Of a stretch of 64,000 nt of DNA, positions 57,501-64,000 are shown in pieces. The notes under the pieces are model-generated. The model was not told where the DNA came from and did not search any database. It worked only from the letters and a program-made list of their open reading frames with translations. Within the stretch, counting starts at the first letter, position 1. Every line of letters starts with the position of its first letter. This stretch comes from Taeniopygia guttata (lineage: Eukaryota > Chordata > Aves > Passeriformes > Estrildidae): assembly GCF_048771995.1 (NCBI RefSeq), contig NC_133025.1, forward strand, positions 1,302,001 to 1,366,000. Direction: 5' to 3'. The translations under genes were made by a program, and so were the position numbers.

Positions 57501-60438
57501 TAAAACATTATTAAAATTCATGGAGAGAAATCCTAACAGTTACCTGGTTCAGTAGGTAGAGGATCTTGGTAAGGATGTGGAGGCATCTTCGTGGGTTTAT
57601 TGGGGTTTCATTGAAGAGCCGTGCCTGGAAATGAAACAAATTCTGCTTGAATAGATCCTAATAATAATAATAATAACAATAATTTCTCTTTCAACATCAA
57701 AATGAATCTGTTTCCAGCTGAGCAGCTTGTAATTTTTATTTGTAATTAAATATGTGTCCCAGAGAATGTGTTCTTGCATCTTTCATTTGCAGCAATCTGA
57801 ACAAAGCACAAACAACTCAATTTGCCATCTGGAACTGGCAAAAATGCCTCAAAATAAAGCATTTTTTTCTCCAGGAAGAGCCCCCTGAGATGCCACATGT
57901 CCATATGGAAGGCAGAAGCCACGTGTCACCTAATTACCCTAAAAAAAACCCTCATTAACTGTAGATAAAATTAATTTATTTACACTCTCTGTGATTTACA
58001 TTTAATTCTATTAATTTAGCCATCCACATTTCCCTACAATCATTCTGCAACGCTTCCTGAAGGAAAAGATAATTAATTAAATGGCATTATCCTGTGATTA
58101 TTCCTACCTCCTGAAGCACAGCACTCTTCTCCAGATGCTGGAAAGGATTGGAGCCACTCCCTGAGGAAAAAAAAGAGACCTCTCAGTTGAGGAAATTCAT
58201 TCCTCACACACCCCAACAGGTCTGGACAGGCAGGAACAGCCCCAAAATTTTACCAAACAACCTCAAACCAGTGACATTCCTCTCTGAATAACTGATGTTG
58301 GCCATCAACAGCTTCGAATCCACTTTCTTAAGTGGTATATTCAGAGTTATAAAAAGAATAAAGGTAAAAAAATAAAAAAATAAGGAGACAAAGAAGAAAA
58401 TTGTTTGCTATTTAAAATGTCTTTTATATACTTAATATTTTTAATACCTAAATGGCCTTTACATAGAACTAATTCCTTTTTCTACTTTCCTAATGCACCT
58501 GTTTTTATTCCTTCAGGCACCAAAAGCAGAGATGCGGATCAGGATGTGAAACAAAACTTCTCAGCCACATCAGTCCCACCCACAGGCTCACTTCTGCTCC
58601 TGATCCTCTCCTCCCAAGCAGGAATTCCTCATTTCCAGCTGACTTGTTCCCCAGTTCTCACAGCCCAAGCAGAAGGAGATTGCAAATGGAACAAACTCGA
58701 GCCCAGCTGGGCACATCTGGAGCTGAGAGCAGCAGCAGTTATTGTAGGGAAACTGGATTTCACTTCCAGGCCTTTGGAAGGGAATTCCCAGGGACACCTC
58801 CCACTGGCTGAGTGGGATGCTGAGAATTTGAAACTTTCTGTGCTGACAAACTCCAGCCCCCAGGAGAGCACGACATTTAACCTAAAACCATACAAAAAAC
58901 TTCCAAAATTAATAAAAAACATTGAGAACACAAGTGTATAGTTTAATTAGAAGTGTGTAATACCACTAAGTGAAAAACCTAGAGTTTAAAGTTTTAAAAT
59001 ACAAAATGTATATAAAATGAAAATAAAAGTTTTAGAACAGCAACTAATCCTTCTTCTTTACCTACTTCTTCACAAGTTTAAATAATGTTTTGTAATTAAA
59101 CAAAAAAGTCCACATTACAAACTCCATATAATTAGTTATTAAATTAAAAATAAAAAAAAATATATAATTTCTTAATTAAATAATTAAACCTTAAACAACC
59201 TTATACTAAAAAATTAATTAACCATTTTATAACTTATTAATAAAATACCATAAAACTCACAACTGATAATACCAATATAAGTCCCTGGTGTGAATTCCAG
59301 ATGTGCAAGCACAGCCCAGACAGAGAAGGTCTGGAAAGGCTCCTCTGAAACCTTTTGGATTTTGCTTTGTGCAGCAAAAAAGTTTCTTTTCTTTCCATAC
59401 ATCAGCTCACCGTTCAGGGTTAGGATTATCATTTAGGGTTTATTATATAAATACATAGGGTATGTGTGTTATGTTATATAGGTTTAGTATATATATATAA
59501 ACACACGTAATCAACTCTCTCTCCTTTTTTTGAGGGATGAAACATCTGCACTGAGCAGAGACAGGGATAAAATCCTCTCTAAAAATCATCTGTGGATAAA
59601 GGAAGAGCAAACAGACCCCAGTTCTTTCGGATTTGTCACCAGAGGGGAAAAATATTTTGGCAGTTGCTTCTTACAGCTGAAACACAAATACCCCACGAGC
59701 TGTGAGAGATCACAGAACCACAGGATGGCTCTGAAGGAGATTTAAGGATCATTCAGTTCCACCTCCTGTCATCAGCAGGGACACCTTCCACTATCCCAGC
59801 CTGCTCCAGCCTGCCCTTGGACACTTGCAGGGATCCAGGCACAGCTTCTCTGGGAATTCTATTTCACCTCAGCCTCTCCTCAGCTCATCATCTCCCTCAC
59901 CTCAGCATCCCACTCACCTCAGTGTCACCCTCACCTCAGTGTCACCCTCACCTCAGCATTCCCCTCAGCATTTCCCTCACCCCTCAGCATCTCCCTCACC
60001 CCTCAGCATCCCACTCACCTCAGTGTCACCCTTACCTCAGTGTCACCCTCACCTCAGCATTCCCCTCAGCATCTCCCTCACCCCTCAGAATCCCACTCAC
60101 CTCAGTGTCAGCCTCACCCCTCAGCATTCCCCTCAGCATCTCCCTCACCTCAGCGTCTCCCTCACCCCTCAGCACCTCCCTCACCCCTCAGCATCTCACT
60201 CACCCCTCAGCATCTCCCTCACCCCTCAACGTCTCCCTCAACCCTCAGCATCCCCCTCACGTCAGCCTCCCCTCACCTCAGCATCTCCCTCATCTCCACC
60301 CCACTGTCACCTCAGCATCCCCCTCACCTCTTCCCCCGCTGTCACCCCAGCACACCTCAGCCCTCTCCTCAGCCCTCTCCTCGCCCCAGCCCCCCCCGTA
60401 CCGGACTCCTCGTCCTTTTTATCGAACTTCTTGATCAT
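36583..60438 (-). CDS. COPG2: Coatomer subunit gamma-2, complete (24 coding exons, 871 aa)
   Basis: Gamma-2 subunit of the COPI coat, acting in Golgi-to-ER and intra-Golgi traffic. Exons in transcript order: 60438-60402, 58160-58108, 57624-57544, 57269-57198, 56159-56080, 55333-55258, 54276-54184, 53662-53576, 52558-52401, 51329-51196, 50563-50496, 50008-49820, 48562-48467, 47336-47093, 43574-43499, 42634-42531, 42016-41891, 41332-41270, 40913-40774, 40604-40433, 39178-39081, 38103-37965, 37857-37759 and 36713-36583. They sum to 2616 nt, or 871 codons plus stop, equal to human COPG2. The protein opens [13 protein letters not shown] and has the adaptin-like helical solenoid over about the first 540 residues. 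The appendage domain follows, with phrases such as [20 protein letters not shown] and FTVRDCDP. It ends DVILASVG. The start codon sits in GCCGCCATGA. Five introns hold tandem arrays or exon-fragment copies. Confidence 0.97.
36960..37363 (+). mobile_element. CR1 LINE 3' end
   Basis: AGGCTCAGGGGGGACCTTG and GGGCTTTTCCAACCTCAACC with the end CATTCCATGATTCTAG mark a forward CR1 of about 400 bases in the last COPG2 intron. Confidence 0.75.
38495..38755 (-). mobile_element. CR1 LINE 3' end
   Basis: Reversed CR1: GGTTTGGGTTGGAAGGATC, GCCATGGCAGGGACACC, TGGGAGCCATTCCCTGTG. It lies in COPG2 intron 21. Confidence 0.85.
39951..40318 (+). mobile_element. Solo LTR-like element, TGTGGTGG family (fossil)
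   Basis: About 365 bases with inverted ends TGGTGGTTTT and AAAACCACCA, beginning TG, with an AATAAG-type signal inside. A second partial copy at 45909-46123 ends GCCACCACA. The shared family and TG...CA-like ends suggest a retroviral LTR; the class is unknown to me. It lies in COPG2 intron 20. Confidence 0.5.
40975..41245 (-). mobile_element. CR1 LINE 3' end
   Basis: Reversed CR1 from AATCCCAGAATAGTCTGG to CCTCTGCAGCTCTCCTGG, in COPG2 intron 18. Confidence 0.85.
42355..42425 (+). mobile_element. Short CR1 LINE fragment
   Basis: TTCCCAGAGCAGCTGTGGC and GAATGTCCAAGGCCAGGC are internal CR1 3' phrases; only about 70 bases remain, in COPG2 intron 16. Confidence 0.65.
43000..43235 (+). mobile_element. 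CR1 LINE 3' end
   Basis: Forward CR1: GACAAGAGGGAACAGC, TTTAGGCTGGATGTGAG, CCATGGCAGGGGTGGCACTG, ending near CTTCCAACCC. It lies in COPG2 intron 14. Confidence 0.8.
44530..44785. repeat. AT-rich low-complexity tract with (ATAG)n and (ATAA)n
   Basis: About 250 bases of nearly pure A/T with interspersed ATAGATAG and TATAAATA runs, in COPG2 intron 14. Confidence 0.85.
45200..45908. other. Probable old interspersed repeat, family not identified
   Basis: This part of the long COPG2 intron 14 has the texture of an old retroelement (TCACTCCTGGGTGAGCAGCG, CCTGCCCTGGGGTGAC), but I could not define its ends or family. No exon is visible. A short match to the exon-14-derived copies appears at its right end (CCTGGTGACCAGCACGGTG). 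Confidence 0.3.
45909..46123 (+). mobile_element. Partial copy of the TGTGGTGG LTR-like family (fossil)
   Basis: It aligns with the last 215 bases or so of the element at 39951-40318 (TTTAAACCTGCTTTA, CCACCACAC, TATTTCCACCCA) and ends GCCACCACA. The 5' part is missing. It lies in COPG2 intron 14. Confidence 0.5.
46438..47092 (-). repeat. Tandem partial copies of COPG2 exon 14 and flanking intron
   Basis: Two full copies (exon-like parts about 46855-46942 and 46623-46710) and one partial copy (46440-46580) follow the real exon 14, at spacings of 238 and 232 bases. Each full copy keeps the exon end with the donor AG|GTGAGTGC-type site (GGCTG|GTGAG), an upstream part of the exon (GTGCTGGCCACCAAGAT), and lacks the same internal 42 bases (14 codons). 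The intron part between units (TTGGGATAAACTCC) is shared. These are host-gene duplications, not retrocopies. Confidence 0.88.
47492..48310 (+). mobile_element. Solo LTR split by a second LTR of the same family (fossil)
   Basis: The outer copy begins near 47492 and is interrupted after ACTGCCCAAGGT; its 3' part resumes at about 48233 with GTGTACCTACTGAAGGCC and runs to about 48310. It is the same family as 18525-18982. It lies in COPG2 intron 13, antisense to the gene. It is old and has no internal genes. Confidence 0.6.
47814..48232 (+). mobile_element. Inner solo LTR nested in an older copy (fossil)
   Basis: It begins TGATGCTTTAAG and ends AAGGCACCA, about 419 bases, with an AATAAA-type signal. 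It is flanked by GGTT and GGTG, consistent with an aged 4-bp target duplication. It must be younger than the copy it splits. Confidence 0.6.
48950..49515. repeat. Minisatellite, 81-bp unit, 7 copies
   Basis: CAATTTCTAACCAG recurs at 48951, 49032, 49113, 49192, 49273, 49354 and 49435, i.e. 81 bases apart with one 79-base unit. Copies are almost identical, so the array is young. It lies in COPG2 intron 12. Confidence 0.93.
50815..50955 (+). mobile_element. CR1 LINE 3' end
   Basis: CCCTGGAAATATCCAAGGCC, TGGGAGGTGTCCCTGCC and TTTAAGGTCCCTTCCAACCC are forward CR1 3' text, in COPG2 intron 10. Confidence 0.8.
51330..52272 (-). repeat. Array of about 13 units carrying relic 3' splice sites of COPG2 exon 10
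   Basis: Units of about 60-75 bases fill nearly all of COPG2 intron 9 (51330-52400). Each contains, on the plus strand, a version of GACTTTCATGGCTACAAACAC; the real junction reads GACTCTCGTGG|CTACAAACAC, where the first 11 bases are exon 10. On the gene strand most units thus end in TGTTTGTAG|CC. Nine of the 13 keep the AG. The rest of the unit (TTTTAGGCTGGAAAAACCC, AAGATTGAGTCCAAG) resembles a reversed CR1 tail. Confidence 0.88.
54455..55165. repeat. Minisatellite, 86-114 bp unit, 7 copies
   Basis: GCTGCACATTCC recurs at 54495, 54588, 54674, 54788, 54890, 54992 and 55092. Units share CTGGAGCTTCCAAA and TTTCTCCTGGAAATTGCAC. It lies in COPG2 intron 6. Open frames on both strands come from the repeat. 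Confidence 0.88.
59708..59870 (-). mobile_element. CR1 LINE 3' end
   Basis: Reversed CR1: GATCACAGAACCACAGGATG, CAGGGACACCTTCCACTATC, TTCTCTGGGAATTCTATTTC. Its end adjoins the CTCACCTCAG array in COPG2 intron 1. Confidence 0.8.
59868..60395 (-). repeat. Minisatellite rich in CTGAGGTGAG (5' splice-site-like) units
   Basis: Plus-strand units such as CTCACCTCAGTGTCACC and CTCACCCCTCAGCATCTCC of about 18-24 bases repeat some 25 times. On the COPG2 strand about a dozen read CTGAGGTGAG, matching the U1 consensus around AG|GTGAG. The array starts within a few bases of the real exon 1 donor at 60401. Confidence 0.88.
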
Positions 60439-60660
60439 GGCGGCCCCGCTCCCTCTCCCCCTCCCTCCGAGCGCCGCCGCCTCAGCTGCCCCGCCGGAAG
60501 CCCCGCCCCACCCCGCTCGCTGACACCTGATTGGACAGCCGCGCTGTCAATCAACCCCAGGGCCTCGCGCCTGGCCAAGCCACGCCCCCACCCGCGCGCT
60601 GAAGGGGCGGGGCCAGAGCGAGGGCGCGTCTTAAAGGAGCCGCGTCGTTATTTTGTGAGG
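60439..60660 (-). promoter_or_regulatory. CpG-rich promoter of COPG2
   Basis: This GC-rich, TATA-less stretch lies just upstream of the COPG2 start codon. It contains a CCAAT box on the gene strand (ATTGG at 60530-60534 on plus), an ETS-type CCGGAAG at 60493-60499 and several GC boxes. The ATGGCGGCC on the plus strand over the start codon matches the YY1 consensus, which often overlaps housekeeping start sites. The assignment rests on motif content and position only. Confidence 0.6.
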
Positions 60661-60688
60661 GGAGTGAGGTTCCGCTGGCGGGCAGAGA

Positions 60689-60738
60689 CAAATAAAAACA
60701 AACAAACAAACAAACAAATAAATAAATAAATAAATAAA
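60689..60738. repeat. (AAAC)n/(AAAT)n microsatellite
   Basis: ACAAACAAACAAACAAAC passes into ATAAATAAATAAATAAAT, upstream of the COPG2 promoter. Confidence 0.95.
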
Positions 60739-60775
60739 ACTATCTGCATGCCAAGAAACGGGGACTCGTGTGGGG

Positions 60776-61255
60776 TTTACACAGAATTTCCATCGAATTC
60801 ACATGGTATTCACATCGAATTCACACGGAATTCACATTGAATTCACGTGGAATTTCCATTGAATTCACACGGAATTCACATCGAATTCACACAGAATTTC
60901 CACAAATTCACATCCAATTCACGCGGAATTTCCATCGAATTCATGCGGAATTTCCATCGAATTCACATGGAATTCACATCCAATTCACACGGAATTTCCA
61001 TCGAATTCATGCGGAATTTCCACAAATTCAAATCGAATTCACACGGAATTCATATCGAATTCATGTGGAATTTCCATAGAATTCACACAGAATTTCCATC
61101 GAATTCACAGGGAATTTCCACAAATTCACATCCAATTCACACGGAATTTCCATCGAATTCACGCAGAATTTCCATCGAATTCACACAGAATTCACATTGA
61201 ATTCACACAGAATTTCCATGGAATTCACATCGAATTCACACGGAATTCAAATGAC
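60776..61255. repeat. Satellite-like array with EcoRI site in almost every unit
   Basis: About 480 bases of 12-20 base units such as GAATTCACACGGAATTTCC and GAATTCACATC. Units alternate between GAATTC and GAATTTCCA and build super-units (CACAAATTCACATCCAATTC at about 60903, 61022 and 61111). The open frame on the plus strand is an artefact. Confidence 0.92.
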
Positions 61256-62219
61256 AATCCCACCCTCTGGGGCCTTTGGCAAAAGCCGGGCTAAGTCCCA
61301 AGTAACTCCTATGGAACTCAGATTTAATTCCCATAAAAAACCAAGCACTCAGCCCCTTGGCAAAAAATAAAATTAATTCCCATGTATCGCACATGTTAAC
61401 AAGTTAACGGAGTTAACTCTCAAGGCAGAAAAACCTTTGTGCCCATGGAAGAAAAAAAGGATTCCCATTAATTTTTCAAGTTACTCGTGTGTAACTCGAA
61501 AGGAATTCACAAGTAACTCTCCAGTTGTAATTTTTTATTCTATTGTTTTAATTTTTCTGTGAAATTGAAAATGGAATAAAAGTTCTTAAAATGCTTTTTA
61601 GTTGTTTCATTTTGGGGTTAGAAATGGGTATATTTTGATATATTTATTTTGGAACTATTCCTCTTCCTGCAGGTGGCTGAGATTACAAAACCAAGGTGAG
61701 GTTTTTTGTGAGGAAAACCAGGTTTTTTTGGAGTATAATAAAAAGGTTTTTCGGAGTATAATGTTGTGTTTGTTTGTTTGTTTGTTTTTGAAGAGTGTTA
61801 GGGATCTTTTAAAGGGTTTTTTGAGTTTAAAATGTTACAATTCTAGATTTGATGCTATAGTTTTTCCAGTGGGAAACTGGGAAAGAAGACTGGCAATGCT
61901 GAAAGATCTCAGATATTATTTTATGGAATGACCCGAGGGATTTAGCAATTTCCATCTAAAACTGCCCCACTTTTCCCTTGTTCTTCCAAGTGGGAATTTT
62001 TTGCTGCATTCCAAACCCCAGCGACAGGGAAATGCGGAGCAAACTGGGGTTTTTCCAAGGGAAAATTTGTGGATTTGTGCCCCGGGCGGGGAAAAATTCC
62101 AGTGGTTTTTCCTTGGAGCAGAGGCTTGTAAGGGAAGGATTTTATTTTACTCCTCTAAACACCAACAACAAATTGGTTTCTGAAACAAAGGGATTAGAGG
62201 ATGGGTTTATTTCCTAAAA
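61256..62219. other. Upstream flank of COPG2, no gene recognised
   Basis: A 109-codon open frame at 61602-61931 has no recognisable domain or signal and lies in ordinary AT-rich DNA. GTTTGTTTGTTTGTTTG near 61770 is a short microsatellite. I see no supported feature. Confidence 0.4.
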
Positions 62220-62880
62220 TAAAATGTGAGATATAATATATTATCTATTCTTTTAAAATATATCTATATGTCATATATACTATACAACATATAAAATAAA
62301 GTATTATACATTATATATGTTATACATCTTATATATATTATATATATTATTATATATATTATATGTATAATACATAGAATTTTAATTTAATATATAACAT
62401 ATATAATATATATTTTTACATAATATACATAGTTATATATTTTTATATTATTGTTCAAATTAGGTGTATTATATATTACATATTATATATAGCACTTATT
62501 ACATGCATTATTATAATATATAACATGTATTCTATATTGCAATATATAAAATGTTGTGTTTATGATATTGTTTAGTATAAGTTATATTTTATTACATAGT
62601 ACTATATATTAAATATGTTATATATTATATACTATGTATAACATTAGATATATTACATATTGCAATATATTATGTAATATAATATAATATAATATAACAT
62701 AACATAACATAACATAACATAACATAACATAACATAATATAATATAATATAATATAATATAATATAATATAATATAATATAATATTTTTATTACTTTATA
62801 TTATTTTATATTTTTATAATTGTTTCATTTTGTTTATTTTTATTTATTATTTTTATTTATTATTATTTTTTATTATATTT
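62220..62880. repeat. AT-rich tract with (ATAAC)n and (ATAAT)n pentamers
   Basis: About 650 bases of nearly pure A/T. The core at 62680-62785 is a clean pentamer run that changes from ATAAT to ATAAC and back. Confidence 0.92.
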
Positions 62881-64000
62881 TATATTTTATTAGCCTCTCC
62901 ATTGAGGTTACTCTGTCCTTCCTCCCATTTTACTACACCCCCAAAACCATGGTGGGGACAGAACCACCAAAAACCCCCAATTTTGGAGCCCCAGTGTTTT
63001 TTTAGCCCAGGAGCCTTCGGGAGATGCTTTTCTGTGGGTGGGCAGCACGAGCAGGACATTTATTCCCAGGATTTGTCACCCCAGGGACAGGCTGTGGCTG
63101 CTTCCCAGCCTTCCTCCCACTTCCAGGAGCTCAAAGCTGTTACTGCCACACTCCCAAATTTGGGTTTTCCACCTACAATTTGAGGTTTTGCAATCTCAGC
63201 CACCTGCAGGCAGAGGAACTGTTCCAAAACAAATCCCAAAACAAATCTCACAAACAAGTTTTTCCTGCAGTTTTTCTTCCTCTTTAACACATTGTTTCCT
63301 TCAAGTGCTTGTAGAGGTCAAGGAGAACATCTCAGCTTTAATTCCAAGGGGAATATTTGGGTTTATTTACAAGTTTTCCCAGTGATTTAGCACAGGCTTA
63401 TATTCAATATTCCCAGCCTATCATAATTCCCAGCTCTTGACAGCAAAGCCAAGTGGAATTTGATAATTACTGACTTTAAAGATAAACTTGAAAAAGGAAT
63501 ACAAACTTTAGACTTTATAAAGATAAACTTTAAAAAGGAAAGATAAACTTTAGAAGGAAAGGGTTTCCCCAGCTGACTGGAATTAATTATAGAAGTGGAA
63601 AAGGAACCAAATCCCACGTGATGGACGTTTATTTATTCCTAGAAAGTCAGGGTGGAAAATCTTCCCTCTTCCTTCTCACCCTCAGAGAATGCAAAAAGGT
63701 CTGAATTCACTTTTTTTTTCAGGAGAATCCCTCTGGGAATGTTATTTGCAGAGAAAAGGAGATGTGTCCAAGCCTCCAGCTGCAATTTTCACAACCTCAT
63801 GTTTTGTTCAGCGCTCTTCCGTCCTTGAATAATTTAATTGGATCAAATAAAGGCTCGGGACCAAAATCTGCTGATTCTCTTTGGGAAAAGGCTGGTTCTC
63901 AAAAACATCTGAGAACTGGAAGTCCCCAAACCAGAAGCTGAGACCTCGAGCAACCCCGTGGCCAAAATCCCCCGGGGTGGTTTCACAGCTGCTTTCCCCT
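62881..64000. other. Right-hand end, no gene recognised
   Basis: Mixed unique-looking sequence without exon-like segments or familiar repeat ends. The mammalian neighbours of COPG2 on this side (TSGA13, KLF14) were not seen. Confidence 0.4.

Noticed and set aside
59415-59445. Telomere-like GGGTTAGG and TTTAGGGTTT
   Set aside because: Only two isolated partial matches with no array.
59817-60729. Open frames of 205-232 codons, rich in Ser, Pro and His
   Set aside because: They run through the CTCACCTCAG minisatellite and the COPG2 CpG promoter on the antisense strand.
60768-61200. Open frames of 103-117 codons upstream of COPG2
   Set aside because: They are translations of the GAATTC-rich array and have no signs of a protein.
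61602-61931. 109-codon open frame upstream of COPG2
   Set aside because: It has no recognisable domain, splice context or compositional sign of coding.

Overview
The window is vertebrate nuclear DNA, almost certainly from a bird and probably a passerine. The genes are split into short GT-AG exons. The space between them is full of 3' ends of CR1 LINEs, the main avian retrotransposon, plus a few solo LTRs and many minisatellites. The gene order CPA2 - CPA5 - CPA1 - CEP41 - MEST - COPG2 is that of the conserved amniote block known from human 7q32. No prokaryotic, plasmid, phage or CRISPR content was seen.

Layout. Positions 344-3712 (+) hold the last seven coding exons of a CPA2-type carboxypeptidase; its first exons lie outside the window. 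Positions 6986-11911 (+) hold a complete 11-exon CPA5-like procarboxypeptidase (419 aa), and 12701-15842 (+) a complete 11-exon CPA1 (420 aa). CEP41 (18033-27879, minus, 11 coding exons, 366 aa) and MEST (29924-35610, plus, 11 coding exons, 326 aa) diverge from a shared CpG-rich region at about 27.88-28.18 kb. COPG2 (36583-60438, minus, 24 coding exons, 871 aa) converges on MEST, so their 3' ends nearly touch at about 36.2-36.3 kb. The last 3.5 kb, upstream of COPG2, contains satellite-like and AT-rich repeats and no gene I recognise. All exon boundaries were read by hand; every internal junction keeps phase and the CDS lengths sum to whole codons.

Biology. The three carboxypeptidases are secreted zinc exopeptidases (digestive zymogens for CPA1 and CPA2; CPA5 is less well understood). 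CEP41 is a centrosomal/ciliary protein with a rhodanese-like fold, MEST is an ER-associated alpha/beta hydrolase-like protein, and COPG2 is the gamma-2 subunit of the COPI coat. They are neighbours by ancient synteny, not a pathway.

The most unusual content is a set of local duplications that copy splice signals. COPG2 intron 9 is almost entirely an array of 60-75 bp units that each carry a relic of the real 3' splice site. Two complete and one partial copy of the end of COPG2 exon 14 follow that exon. COPG2 intron 1 starts with a repeat rich in 5' splice-site-like motifs. CPA1 intron 9 contains a duplicated acceptor plus the start of exon 10, joined to a copy of 3'-flanking DNA. I found no evidence of a wholly new gene system.
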